A stretch of 14,889 bases of DNA from Patescibacteria group bacterium (GTDB lineage: Bacteria > Patescibacteria > Microgenomatia > Daviesbacterales > UBA10151): NCBI GenBank assembly GCA_023487645.1, contig JAMDBX010000018.1, positions 1 to 14,889 on the forward strand. Reading direction: 5' to 3'. A program made the translations under genes and the position numbers. The notes under the pieces are model-generated. The model did not search any database and was not told the DNA's origin. It saw only the letters and a program-made list of their open reading frames with translations. Position 1 is the first letter of the stretch. Every line of letters starts with the position of its first letter. Shown here in pieces: positions 5,787-12,777 of the stretch.

Positions 5787-7742
5787 ATGAGTTCCAAGGA
5801 TATTCGGGAAAAATATATTAAGTTTTTTACTGATCGCAGGCATAAGGAAATTGCCCCGGCAAAGTTAGTACCGGAAAATGACCCATCTACCCTTTTTACC
5901 TCCTCCGGTATGCAGCCATTAGTCCCCTATTTGTTGGGTCAATCTCATCCAGCTGGGAAAAGGTTGGTGGATTCCCAACCTTCCTTTCGGGCAGAGGATA
6001 TTGAGGAGGTGGGTGATAACCGCCATACTACTTTTTTTGAAATGTTAGGAAATTGGTCTTTGGGCGACTACTTTAAAAAAGAGCAACTACCTTGGATTTG
6101 GGAATTTTTAACTAAAGAATTAGAGCTTAAACCGGAACGGCTTTTTGTAACGGTTTTTGGAGGAGATAATAATTCTCAAGTAGTAACCCCGGACGGAAAA
6201 ACATTTGAACTAGGACTAGATGCTGATTCTGTTACAGAATGGAGTAAGCTTTTTGAGAAAGAAAAGATAGCCCCAATAGTGGTCGATATGACAAATCCTG
6301 AAACTAGTCCCTTGGAAATTTCAGCAGGGAGAATTTTCCAATATGGAGTTAGTAAGAATTGGTGGAGCAGGTCTGGAAGTCCAGATAAAATGCCAACTGG
6401 AGAAATTGGTGGTCCCGACTCGGAAGTGTTTTATGATTTTGGAATTAATTTGGGTTTGCATGAGGAATCTCCATGGAAAGACCAACCATGTCATCCAAAC
6501 TGTGATTGTGGCAGATTTTTAGAAATTGGCAATTCAGTGTTTATCCAATACCAAAAACAAGCAGATGGAAATTTGAAAGAATTAGATCAAAAGAATGTAG
6601 ATTTTGGCGGGGGGCTGGAAAGATTAACGGCCGCAGCAGGAGATAAACCAGATATTTGCCAAACTGATTTATTTAAAGATATCATTAAATCAATAGAAGG
6701 CTTGATACAGGCTGCCAATGTTTACGGAGTCAAAGGACCAAAAGATAACTTCAGAATCATTGCCGATCATATAAAAGGGGCAACCTTTTTAATTAAAGAT
6801 GGTGTTGAACCCTCAAATAAACTGCAGGGATATATCTTAAGAAGATTATTAAGAAGAGCAGCGGTCGAAATGCATTTTCTCGACGGATTTAAATTAAAAG
6901 CCATGAATAAAATGTCAGATCTGGTGGAAGCTGTGGTAGAAACATATCAGGGTACAGGGTATTTTGAAGAGGTTGATATTAACATGATTAAAAAAGTAAT
7001 TGATGAGGAGATGCAAAGATTTGAAAAGACTTTGGAAAAAGGTTTGAAAGAAATTGAGAAAATTGATCAAATTGACGGCAAAAAGGCGTTTGATCTATAC
7101 CAGACTTTTGGTTTTCCATATGAAGTAACAGAGGAGTTATTCAGGCAAAAGGGGCAGGAAATTGACCGGGAGCAGTTTAGAAAAGAGTTTGAAAAGCACC
7201 GCGAGTTATCCCGGACTGCTTCAGCAGGCATGTTTAAGGGTGGTTTGGCAGATCACTCAGAAACCGTGACTAAATATCACACTGCCACTCACCTTCTGCA
7301 CCAGGCTTTGCGGGATGTATTGGGACCGCAGGTTTTTCAAAAGGGCTCCAATATTACTTCCGAAAGGCTGCGGTTTGATTTTTCCTTTGATAGGAAAATG
7401 ACAGATGAAGAAATTAAACAAACAGAAGATATTCTCAATAAAAGAATTGAGGAGGACTTAAAAGTGGAGCGGAAAATTGTGTCTCCCCAAGAGGCCAAAG
7501 AAATTGGGGCGATTGGTTTATTTGATGAAAAATATGGTAATGAAGTGAGTATTTACGGAATCGGACCAGGGTTTGCTTTGGATCCTAAAGCTAAAGATCA
7601 AAGAGAACGGGCCGGTTATTATTCTTTGGAATTTTGCGGTGGACCACACGTTGAGCATATAGGCATAATTGGTAAGATAAAAATTACTAAAGAAGAAGCG
7701 GTGTCGGCCGGTGTTCGCCGGATCAGGGCACAAATTGTGTAA
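5787..7742 (+). CDS. alaS: Alanyl-tRNA synthetase, short form without C-Ala domain
   Basis: This class II enzyme attaches alanine to tRNA-Ala. The catalytic core shows motif 2 (RHTTFFEMLGNWSLGDYF), the zinc-type CHPNCDCGRFLEIGN stretch and motif 3 (FGGGLERL). The tRNA-recognition helices include EPSNKLQGYILRRLLRRAA. The editing domain has HTATH (H498, H502) and CGGPH (C617, H621), the four metal ligands needed to clear mischarged Ser/Gly-tRNA-Ala. The protein stops at 651 residues, right after this domain. Typical bacterial AlaRS has about 850-880 residues and continues with the DHHA1/C-Ala domain, which is absent here. The canonical GPCGPCSE loop is replaced by IGGPDSEVFYDFG. A leaderless start is predicted from the -10 6 nt upstream. 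Activity should be retained, since all catalytic and editing motifs are present. Confidence 0.96.
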   Translation: MSSKDIREKYIKFFTDRRHKEIAPAKLVPENDPSTLFTSSGMQPLVPYLLGQSHPAGKRLVDSQPSFRAEDIEEVGDNRHTTFFEMLGNWSLGDYFKKEQLPWIWEFLTKELELKPERLFVTVFGGDNNSQVVTPDGKTFELGLDADSVTEWSKLFEKEKIAPIVVDMTNPETSPLEISAGRIFQYGVSKNWWSRSGSPDKMPTGEIGGPDSEVFYDFGINLGLHEESPWKDQPCHPNCDCGRFLEIGNSVFIQYQKQADGNLKELDQKNVDFGGGLERLTAAAGDKPDICQTDLFKDIIKSIEGLIQAANVYGVKGPKDNFRIIADHIKGATFLIKDGVEPSNKLQGYILRRLLRRAAVEMHFLDGFKLKAMNKMSDLVEAVVETYQGTGYFEEVDINMIKKVIDEEMQRFEKTLEKGLKEIEKIDQIDGKKAFDLYQTFGFPYEVTEELFRQKGQEIDREQFRKEFEKHRELSRTASAGMFKGGLADHSETVTKYHTATHLLHQALRDVLGPQVFQKGSNITSERLRFDFSFDRKMTDEEIKQTEDILNKRIEEDLKVERKIVSPQEAKEIGAIGLFDEKYGNEVSIYGIGPGFALDPKAKDQRERAGYYSLEFCGGPHVEHIGIIGKIKITKEEAVSAGVRRIRAQIV

Positions 7743-7755
7743 CTCGCATATTTTA

Positions 7756-7764
7756 TGTTAAGAT
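7756..7764 (+). promoter_or_regulatory. Extended -10 promoter of the surface-protein/sortase operon
   Basis: TGTTAAGAT (hexamer TAAGAT at 7759-7764) lies 30 nt before the ATG at 7795, so this gene should have a real leader of about 24 nt, unlike most others here. The leader contains CCACCTCC (7774-7781), seven bases of which equal the usual anti-Shine-Dalgarno sequence of 16S rRNA. Confidence 0.5.
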
Positions 7765-7794
7765 AATTTCAGGCCACCTCCAGGCAAAATTTTT

Positions 7795-10128
7795 ATGAGT
7801 TTTTTAAACAAACTGACTGCCTCTTTGCCGTTTGGAAAGAAGGAAGAACAACCAGATTACTTTTTCGCCGTTAACATCGGCGCGGAAAAATTAACTGCTG
7901 CTTTGTGGACGGTTGGCAGCAAAGATTTAAAAGTTTTAGATATTGCTTCTCAAAGCTATTCTTCAAATGACGAAATTGTATCCGTAACTGACAAATTATT
8001 AGATCAGGTATTGGGTTTAAAAGAAGTTGAGCCACAAAAAATTCTATTCGGTGTTCCCAATTCTTGGATTGTTGATGATAATTTGAAAGAAGAATACTTA
8101 AGGGTTTTGCGCCATTTAGTCAAAGAGTTGGAATTGACTCCAATGGCCTATGTTTCTACCAGTAATGCTTTGGTGCATTTTTTGGAAAAACAAGAAGGTG
8201 TTCCGACTACGGCGATTTTGGTAGGTTTTGAAGAAAAGCATTTAACAGTGACGGTAGTGCGGGCTGGTAAATTGGATGGAGTAAAGGTGGTGACGCGAGG
8301 AGAGACTTCTGGTGCAGATATAGAAAAAGCCTTATTAACTTTTACTGATGTAGAAACTTTGCCTTCTAAGATTTTAATCTATGGAGAGATGGCAGTGGGA
8401 TTGAAAAGCCAGCTAGCCTCTTTTTCTTGGATGTCGAAACTGTCTTTCCTGCATGTGCCAAAGATCGAAGTTTTAGGTGAAGAGCTGGAAATTAAGAGTG
8501 TGTGTTTGGCAGGAGGGTCAGAAATAAATGGTAATGTGGTTTTTGTCGATCAACCAATTAAAAAATCTGCAGAACGACTGGATATTTTGGAAGAGGGGAG
8601 TCCGGAGAAGACGGAAGATCAAAAAGAATCAGCGGAGCAAGATTTATCAGAAGATTTGAAATCAGAAGAACAAAAGGTTGAAAAGTTGGAGGATGAGGAA
8701 GATACTGAGTCAGAAGAAGAGACCGAAGAAGAAGTTGAAGAGAAAAAGAAGGTTTTCGAGAAACCTCACCTTGCGGGTGATAACTTTGGGTTTATGGTGG
8801 GAGATGTGGCAGATAAAGAGGTTGGTGAATCAGCAGAAGCGCCCGCTTATAGTTTGAGCGAAGAAAGAGAATTAGCAATTCCGGAAGAAGATTCGATTGA
8901 AATTGATGATTTTGAACGAGAAATTACTCCGCCTCAACCTCAAAAAGGAGAACACAAGAGAAAGTTTAACTTAAAGAGGTTTATTCCCAGGAATGCTTCA
9001 GTATTGATTATATTATTTGGAGTTGTTGGCGCAATGGTTCTGGCGGTAGTGGCTTATTTATTCTTGCTGAAGGCTGATGTTAAGATTTTTGTCGAACCAA
9101 AGATTTTGGAAAAAGATGCCCAAGTGATAGCTGATCCTAATCAAAAAACTGTTGATGAAGAGAAGAAAATAATTCCCGGCCAGATAGTTAATGTTGATGT
9201 ATCCGGTTCAGCCAAAGACACCGCCACCGGTAAAAGGCAAATCGGTGATCCGGCAAAAGGGATGGTTAGAATATATAATGCAACCGATCAGCAACTAGTT
9301 CTAAAAGCTGGTCAAACATTAACAAATGATAGTGGTGTGCAATTTAAGCTTGATAAGGGTGTAGAGGTGGCTTCGAAGTCAGCAAGCGCTGCTGCTCCGC
9401 CATCACAGTCGGACGCAATAGGAGCAACCGCCGCAATCATTGGAGCGGATGGTAATATTCCTTCTTCTGTAGAACTTAAAGTGGGTAATTATTCTAAATC
9501 AGAAGTGGTAGCGAAAACCGAAGGCAATTTTTCCGGCGGCACTTCTAAAGACGTGACGGTGGTTTCGTCCGAAGATCAGCAAAGATTGCTGGCCAAGCTA
9601 TCCTCCAATTTACGGCAGCAAGCTCAGCAAAAGATACAGGAGAAATATCCGACTAAAAAGATTTTAGAAGAAGCTTTATCAGAAAGTACCGTCAAGAAAA
9701 GTTATAGCAAAAATATTAATGATCAGGCGAGCGAGTTTTCCTTAAATATGACTGTGACTTATAAAGGAACAGCGTTTGATGATGCGGACTTGAAGACAAT
9801 TGTATCTAAATTGGTTACCACACAAGTGCCGGATGGTTTCCGGTTGGATCTTTCTGATACGGAAACTCAGGCCGATGTTTCAAAATTGGAAAAAGACGGC
9901 AAGTTGGTATTCTTGGCAAAATTCAAGGCTAAGTTAATGCCGAAGATTGATACGGACAAAATCAGAAACCAGATTAAGTTCAAAACTTTGGCCCAGGCGG
10001 CAGATATTATCAAAAGTGTGGATAATATTTTAGGCTCAGAGATTGATATTACCCCGCAGCTGCCGGCAATACTTCAACGCCTGCCCCTGCTTTCCAAGAA
10101 TATTAAAATCGAGGTAGGGCTGAAATGA
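7795..10128 (+). CDS. Actin-fold (PilM/FtsA-like) cytoplasmic region joined through a TM helix to a baseplate-J-like exterior region
   Basis: The 777-aa protein has four parts. Residues about 20-245 (starting YFFAVNIGAEKLTAALW, with LVGFEEKHLTVTVVRAGKL) look like a PilM/FtsA-type actin-fold region; this match is by pattern only. Residues about 263-396 form a very acidic, low-complexity Glu/Lys linker. One TM helix covers about 403-425 (VLIILFGVVGAMVLAVVAYLF). The exterior half (426-777) has the pattern of proteins annotated 'baseplate J/gp47 family' in CPR genomes: GMVRIYNATDQQLVLKAGQT, DSGVQFKLDKGVEV, an Ala-rich insert, and a charged C-terminal half. The TM sits where it would link a cytoplasmic filament-like region to a surface domain. 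Its TGA overlaps the sortase ATG (ATGA), so the two are translationally coupled. A role in surface-structure or pilus-like assembly is inference. Confidence 0.75.
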   Translation: MSFLNKLTASLPFGKKEEQPDYFFAVNIGAEKLTAALWTVGSKDLKVLDIASQSYSSNDEIVSVTDKLLDQVLGLKEVEPQKILFGVPNSWIVDDNLKEEYLRVLRHLVKELELTPMAYVSTSNALVHFLEKQEGVPTTAILVGFEEKHLTVTVVRAGKLDGVKVVTRGETSGADIEKALLTFTDVETLPSKILIYGEMAVGLKSQLASFSWMSKLSFLHVPKIEVLGEELEIKSVCLAGGSEINGNVVFVDQPIKKSAERLDILEEGSPEKTEDQKESAEQDLSEDLKSEEQKVEKLEDEEDTESEEETEEEVEEKKKVFEKPHLAGDNFGFMVGDVADKEVGESAEAPAYSLSEERELAIPEEDSIEIDDFEREITPPQPQKGEHKRKFNLKRFIPRNASVLIILFGVVGAMVLAVVAYLFLLKADVKIFVEPKILEKDAQVIADPNQKTVDEEKKIIPGQIVNVDVSGSAKDTATGKRQIGDPAKGMVRIYNATDQQLVLKAGQTLTNDSGVQFKLDKGVEVASKSASAAAPPSQSDAIGATAAIIGADGNIPSSVELKVGNYSKSEVVAKTEGNFSGGTSKDVTVVSSEDQQRLLAKLSSNLRQQAQQKIQEKYPTKKILEEALSESTVKKSYSKNINDQASEFSLNMTVTYKGTAFDDADLKTIVSKLVTTQVPDGFRLDLSDTETQADVSKLEKDGKLVFLAKFKAKLMPKIDTDKIRNQIKFKTLAQAADIIKSVDNILGSEIDITPQLPAILQRLPLLSKNIKIEVGLK

Positions 10129-10766
10129 TCGCTCCGGGTAAGTTGATATCCGTCGGTTTTTTATCAATCGGAACTTTTATCCTAATGCAGGTGGTTTTGC
10201 CGATAATTTCATTCCAGTTTTGGGCACTCGGGCAAAGTTATCAAAGCCAAGCTCTGATTAGTCCGACCAGATCAAACGAGCAGGTTTTGGGAATTTCTGT
10301 CCAAAATAAAGATAACTTCCCAGCTTTTGTTTCTTCAAAACTGCGGGAGTCTCACCCTAACTATGATAAGTTTAATCTTTCTATTCCCAAGCTCAAAATT
10401 GATAAGGAGGATGTTTTGGTGGATACCAATGATTTATCAAAAGGTTTTGCCCATTTGCCTGGATCTGCCTTGCCTGGAGAAAAAGGTAACGTGTTTATCT
10501 CAGGTCATTCTGCCTTAAGTCCGCTTTTTGCTATTAAAAGCGCGCCTTTTTCCAAACTGCCCGATTTGAAAAAAGGGGATCAGATTACCGTTGAAACCCC
10601 GGGATCAAAATTTGTGTACGAAGTTACCGAATTTAAAATAGTTGACCCATCTAATTTATCAGTGCTAGTCGCGCCGGATACTCAAGGCAGATATATTTCC
10701 CTAATGACTTGTGTGCCCCCTGGGCTAAATTTTAAAAGGCTTGTTGTTTTAGGAAAAATGATATAA
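10125..10766 (+). CDS. Sortase-family transpeptidase
   Basis: The 213-aa protein starts with a hydrophobic anchor (about residues 6-30, LISVGFLSIGTFILMQVVL), so it should sit in the membrane with the enzyme outside. The catalytic triad is visible: H128 in ISGHS, C196 in the SLMTC form of the TLxTC motif followed by VPPG, and R205 in FKRLVV. Sortases cut a sorting signal and join proteins to an acceptor such as the cell wall or pilin subunits. The class is not certain; the TC-PPG-RLVV spacing resembles class D/E-like enzymes. No LPxTG-type signal is seen in the window, so the substrate is unknown. The ATG overlaps the upstream stop (ATGA), pointing to joint action with the fusion protein. Confidence 0.9.
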   Translation: MIAPGKLISVGFLSIGTFILMQVVLPIISFQFWALGQSYQSQALISPTRSNEQVLGISVQNKDNFPAFVSSKLRESHPNYDKFNLSIPKLKIDKEDVLVDTNDLSKGFAHLPGSALPGEKGNVFISGHSALSPLFAIKSAPFSKLPDLKKGDQITVETPGSKFVYEVTEFKIVDPSNLSVLVAPDTQGRYISLMTCVPPGLNFKRLVVLGKMI

Positions 10767-10767
10767 C
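10759..10767 (+). promoter_or_regulatory. Extended -10 candidate for ruvX
   Basis: TGATATAAC (hexamer TATAAC at 10762-10767, 5/6 match) overlaps the sortase stop and ends 8 nt before the GTG start at 10776. It could give ruvX its own leaderless transcript within the operon. Confidence 0.45.
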
Positions 10768-10775
10768 CTTTTGGA

Positions 10776-11186
10776 GTGAAATATTTAGGCGTTGATTTTG
10801 GATTGAGGAAAATAGGCCTGGCTATTTCAGAAGGCGAGCTAGCTTCTCCTTGGCAAGTGTTGGAGGTTAAAGGTTTCTCCGATGCGGTGGAAAAAATTTC
10901 AAGAATAATTGAAGATAATAATTTCGACAAAATCGTGGTTGGTTTGCCGGAAGGTAAAATGGGTCAAAATGTTACCGGATTTGTTAGTGCCTTAAGAAAA
11001 AAAGGATTTGAGGTGGAAACTAGCGATGAGACTTTGTCCAGCAAGAAAGCTTTGACGGTGATGATTGAGCAAGGTGTACGGCGAAAAGGGCGTCGTCGCG
11101 AAGAAGATGCCTATTCTGCCGCAGGAATTTTACAGGAGTATTTGGATTCTCGGTCTGTCGTTGCGAGGAGCGAACGAAGTGAGTGA
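10776..11186 (+). CDS. ruvX: RuvX/YqgF family RNase H-fold nuclease
   Basis: YqgF/RuvX proteins act in rRNA 5'-end processing and have been described as Holliday junction resolvases. The 136-aa protein has the family motifs KYLGVDFGLRKIGLA (catalytic D7), IVVGLPEGKMG, SDETLSSKKA and EEDAYSAAGILQEYL. It starts with GTG; a GGAG lies directly against the start codon and is too close to serve as an SD. The last residues, VVARSERSE, are encoded by the left arm of the dispersed palindromic repeat, which also supplies the TGA stop. Without the repeat the protein would end near EYLDSR, the usual family end, so the nine-residue tail is probably a harmless extension. It lies 9 nt after the sortase gene. 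Confidence 0.92.
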   Translation: MKYLGVDFGLRKIGLAISEGELASPWQVLEVKGFSDAVEKISRIIEDNNFDKIVVGLPEGKMGQNVTGFVSALRKKGFEVETSDETLSSKKALTVMIEQGVRRKGRRREEDAYSAAGILQEYLDSRSVVARSERSE

Positions 11187-11240
11187 CGTGGCAATCTACC
11201 TATTCCGTGGAAGATTGCTTCGCTAATCGCTCGCAATGAC
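11157..11240. repeat. Dispersed palindromic repeat, two-armed (copy 2)
   Basis: The left arm (11157-11197) begins GTCGTTGCGAGGAGCGAA and ends GCAATCT. The right arm (11212-11240) runs from AGATTGCTTCGC to GCTCGCAATGAC, the imperfect reverse complement of the left. The spacer is about 14 bp. The left arm forms the 3' end of ruvX. Such a transcript could fold into a long imperfect hairpin between ruvX and mltG. Single arms with the same end occur at 2603-2637 and 14735-14761. Confidence 0.85.
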
Positions 11241-11252
11241 AAGGTAGGAATT

Positions 11253-12209
11253 ATGAGAAAAATTTTAGCCCTAATTGTTATCTTAATTTTGCTGTTCTTT
11301 TTGGCTAAAGGCTGGTGGGATAGTCAGTTGGCACCGGTATCCGCCGATACAACTACTCAAGTTTTTGTGATAAATAAGGGAGCCGGAGTGTCAGAAATTG
11401 CCAAAAAGCTGAAAAGCAGTGGATTAATCAAATCAGAATTAGCTTTTAAAATTTACGTTAAACAAAACAACCTGGCCGATAAGATTCAAGCCGGTTCATA
11501 CAAGCTTTCTTCTTCCATGTCCGTTCCGGATCTGATAAGCAAACTTCAGTCCGGTAGCGAAGATTCGTGGGTGACTTTGATAGAAGGCTGGCGGGTGGAG
11601 GAAATGGCGGAAAAGTTAAATCAGCAGTTGGGAATAGATAAAAGCCAATTTTTGAAAAATGCTAAGGAAGGCTATATGTTTCCTGATACTTATCTTTTTC
11701 CTAAAGAGGCAACCGCCGGATATATTACCGAAACTTTGGAAAAAACTTTTGATACCCGTTTGACTGATGATTTACGCTCAAAAATCAAAGCCAAAGGTTT
11801 AACCGAGGCAGAGGGGGTGATTCTGGCTTCGATTGTGGAGCGGGAGGCCCGCTCGGATAATGTCAGAAGAATGGTGGCCTCAATCCTTTTAAAAAGATTT
11901 AATATCGGTATGGCGTTAAATGCTGATGCGACAGTTCAGTATGCTTTGGGTTACCAAAAAGGAGAAAAGAGCTGGTGGAAAAGGGGTTTGACTTTGGATG
12001 ATCTAAAAATAGATTCACCATACAATACTTATCTTCATGCCGGTTTGCCGCCTGCTCCAATTTCTAACCCGGGATTGTCATCTTTGAAAGCAGTGGCTGA
12101 GGCTGATTCTTCTACCCCTTATCTTTATTACTATCATGATTCAAAAGGAAATTCCTATTATGCCAAAACCTTGGATGAGCATAACCGGAACGTAGCCAAT
12201 CATCCATAA
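11253..12209 (+). CDS. mltG: Endolytic murein transglycosylase MltG (YceG-like)
   Basis: The enzyme cuts nascent glycan strands and is thought to set their length during peptidoglycan synthesis. The 318-aa protein has an N-terminal membrane anchor (about residues 3-20, LALIVILILLFFLAKGWW). A LysM-like region follows (QVFVINKGAGVSEIAKKLKS), then the YceG catalytic domain. The catalytic glutamate is E196 in the family motif ASIVEREA, followed by NADATVQYALG and SPYNTYLHAGLPPAPISNPG, which are highly conserved in the family. It is a periplasmic/extracytoplasmic enzyme. An SD-like AGGTAGGA stretch lies about 4 nt before the ATG, in contrast to most genes here, and no clear -10 is present. It is therefore likely transcribed with ruvX through the repeat. 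Confidence 0.95.
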   Translation: MRKILALIVILILLFFLAKGWWDSQLAPVSADTTTQVFVINKGAGVSEIAKKLKSSGLIKSELAFKIYVKQNNLADKIQAGSYKLSSSMSVPDLISKLQSGSEDSWVTLIEGWRVEEMAEKLNQQLGIDKSQFLKNAKEGYMFPDTYLFPKEATAGYITETLEKTFDTRLTDDLRSKIKAKGLTEAEGVILASIVEREARSDNVRRMVASILLKRFNIGMALNADATVQYALGYQKGEKSWWKRGLTLDDLKIDSPYNTYLHAGLPPAPISNPGLSSLKAVAEADSSTPYLYYYHDSKGNSYYAKTLDEHNRNVANHP

Positions 12210-12210
12210 T

Positions 12211-12609
12211 ATGTACAAATGTTGGGGGAAGGTAAGGAAGCATAATCAAAGAGGCAGAAGGTTGGGTTTCCCTACTGCTAATATAAATTTAACCAAAAAT
12301 ATTCCCGAGGGAATTTATGTTTCTCAAACTAAAATTGGAAATAAACAATATCCGTCACTCACTTTTATTGGTCCGGCTAAAACTTTTGATAAAAAAAAAT
12401 TCTTGGCCGAAACCTATGTTTTGAATTTTGACAAAAATATTTACGGTAAATGGATTTCTATTAAACTTTTAAAAAAAATCCGAGGCAATCAAAAATTTGC
12501 CTCAGCAAAAGATTTAATCAAGCAAATGAAAAAAGATGAAAAAGAAGCCAGAGAATATTTCTTTAACAACACTTTTGGTCGCAAAAGTGTTCAAAACTCC
12601 TGCAAGTGA
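12211..12609 (+). CDS. ribF: Riboflavin kinase, stand-alone (RibF C-terminal domain only)
   Basis: The 132-aa protein matches the kinase domain that makes FMN from riboflavin and ATP. Visible are GKVRKHNQRGRRLGFPTANI (the GxxxGRxLGFPTAN loop), PEGIYV, SLTFIGPAKTF, the ETYVLNFDKNIYGKWI strand pair carrying the conserved Glu, and IRGNQKFASAKDLIKQMKKD. Bacterial RibF is usually a two-domain protein of about 310 aa with an N-terminal FMN adenylyltransferase; that half is absent here. The cell may be unable to make FAD itself or may encode the other activity elsewhere. The ATG lies 1 nt after the mltG stop, indicating coupling. The last 12-15 codons lie in a perfect 10-bp hairpin, so the natural end of the domain is probably near residue 118. 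Confidence 0.88.
   Translation: MYKCWGKVRKHNQRGRRLGFPTANINLTKNIPEGIYVSQTKIGNKQYPSLTFIGPAKTFDKKKFLAETYVLNFDKNIYGKWISIKLLKKIRGNQKFASAKDLIKQMKKDEKEAREYFFNNTFGRKSVQNSCK
12568..12591 (+). repeat. Perfect 10-bp inverted repeat in the riboflavin kinase 3' end
   Basis: AACACTTTTG (12568-12577) and CAAAAGTGTT (12582-12591) pair perfectly around GTCG. There is no T-run, so it is not a standard terminator. It lies within the final codons, 16 nt before the TGA, and could be a processing or RNA-stability stem. Confidence 0.75.
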
Positions 12610-12680
12610 TAGTCGGGCTAAAATCTTGTCTTTGCTCCTCGGGGACTGTTCCCCTCGGAAATTCCTCCACTGTCGTGGTA

Positions 12681-12732
12681 GTCAGTTTCCGGTTCCCCTG
12701 AGTCGCAAATCCTGCGATTTTTTAACGCCCTT
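12681..12732 (+). repeat. 52-bp direct repeat, copy 2 (terminator-bearing)
   Basis: This is the second copy of the element at 4854-4905 (50/52 identical). It lies after the riboflavin kinase gene and 45 nt before secreted paralog B. The preceding 70 bp (12610-12680) hold another GC-rich inverted pair, GGGGA/TCCCC near 12642-12655, and no gene. Confidence 0.9.
12703..12723 (+). terminator. Intrinsic terminator inside 52-bp repeat copy 2
   Basis: TCGCA (12703-12707) pairs with TGCGA (12713-12717) around AATCC, followed by six T (12718-12723). It should end the sortase-ruvX-mltG-riboflavin kinase transcript. Confidence 0.6.
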
Positions 12733-12740
12733 GGTGTCAA

Positions 12741-12770
12741 TTGCAGAATAAAAAGACAAAGTGATATATT
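12741..12770 (+). promoter_or_regulatory. Promoter of secreted paralog B
   Basis: The extended -10 TGATATATT (12762-12770, hexamer TATATT) ends 7 nt before the ATG at 12778. A possible -35, TTGCAG (12741-12746), lies 18 bp upstream of the hexamer. The nine-base -10 element is identical to that at 4505-4513. Confidence 0.6.
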
Positions 12771-12777
12771 AAAGATA

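Noticed and set aside
10773..10776. GGAG as a Shine-Dalgarno site for ruvX
   Set aside because: Its last base is the first base of the GTG start codon, so the spacing is zero and it cannot work as an SD.
12536..12751. 71-aa plus-strand ORF across the riboflavin kinase end and the 52-bp repeat
   Set aside because: Its similarity to the 4862 reading frame (SRKSCDFLT) comes only from the near-identical DNA repeat. It has no start signal and overlaps the kinase gene in another frame.
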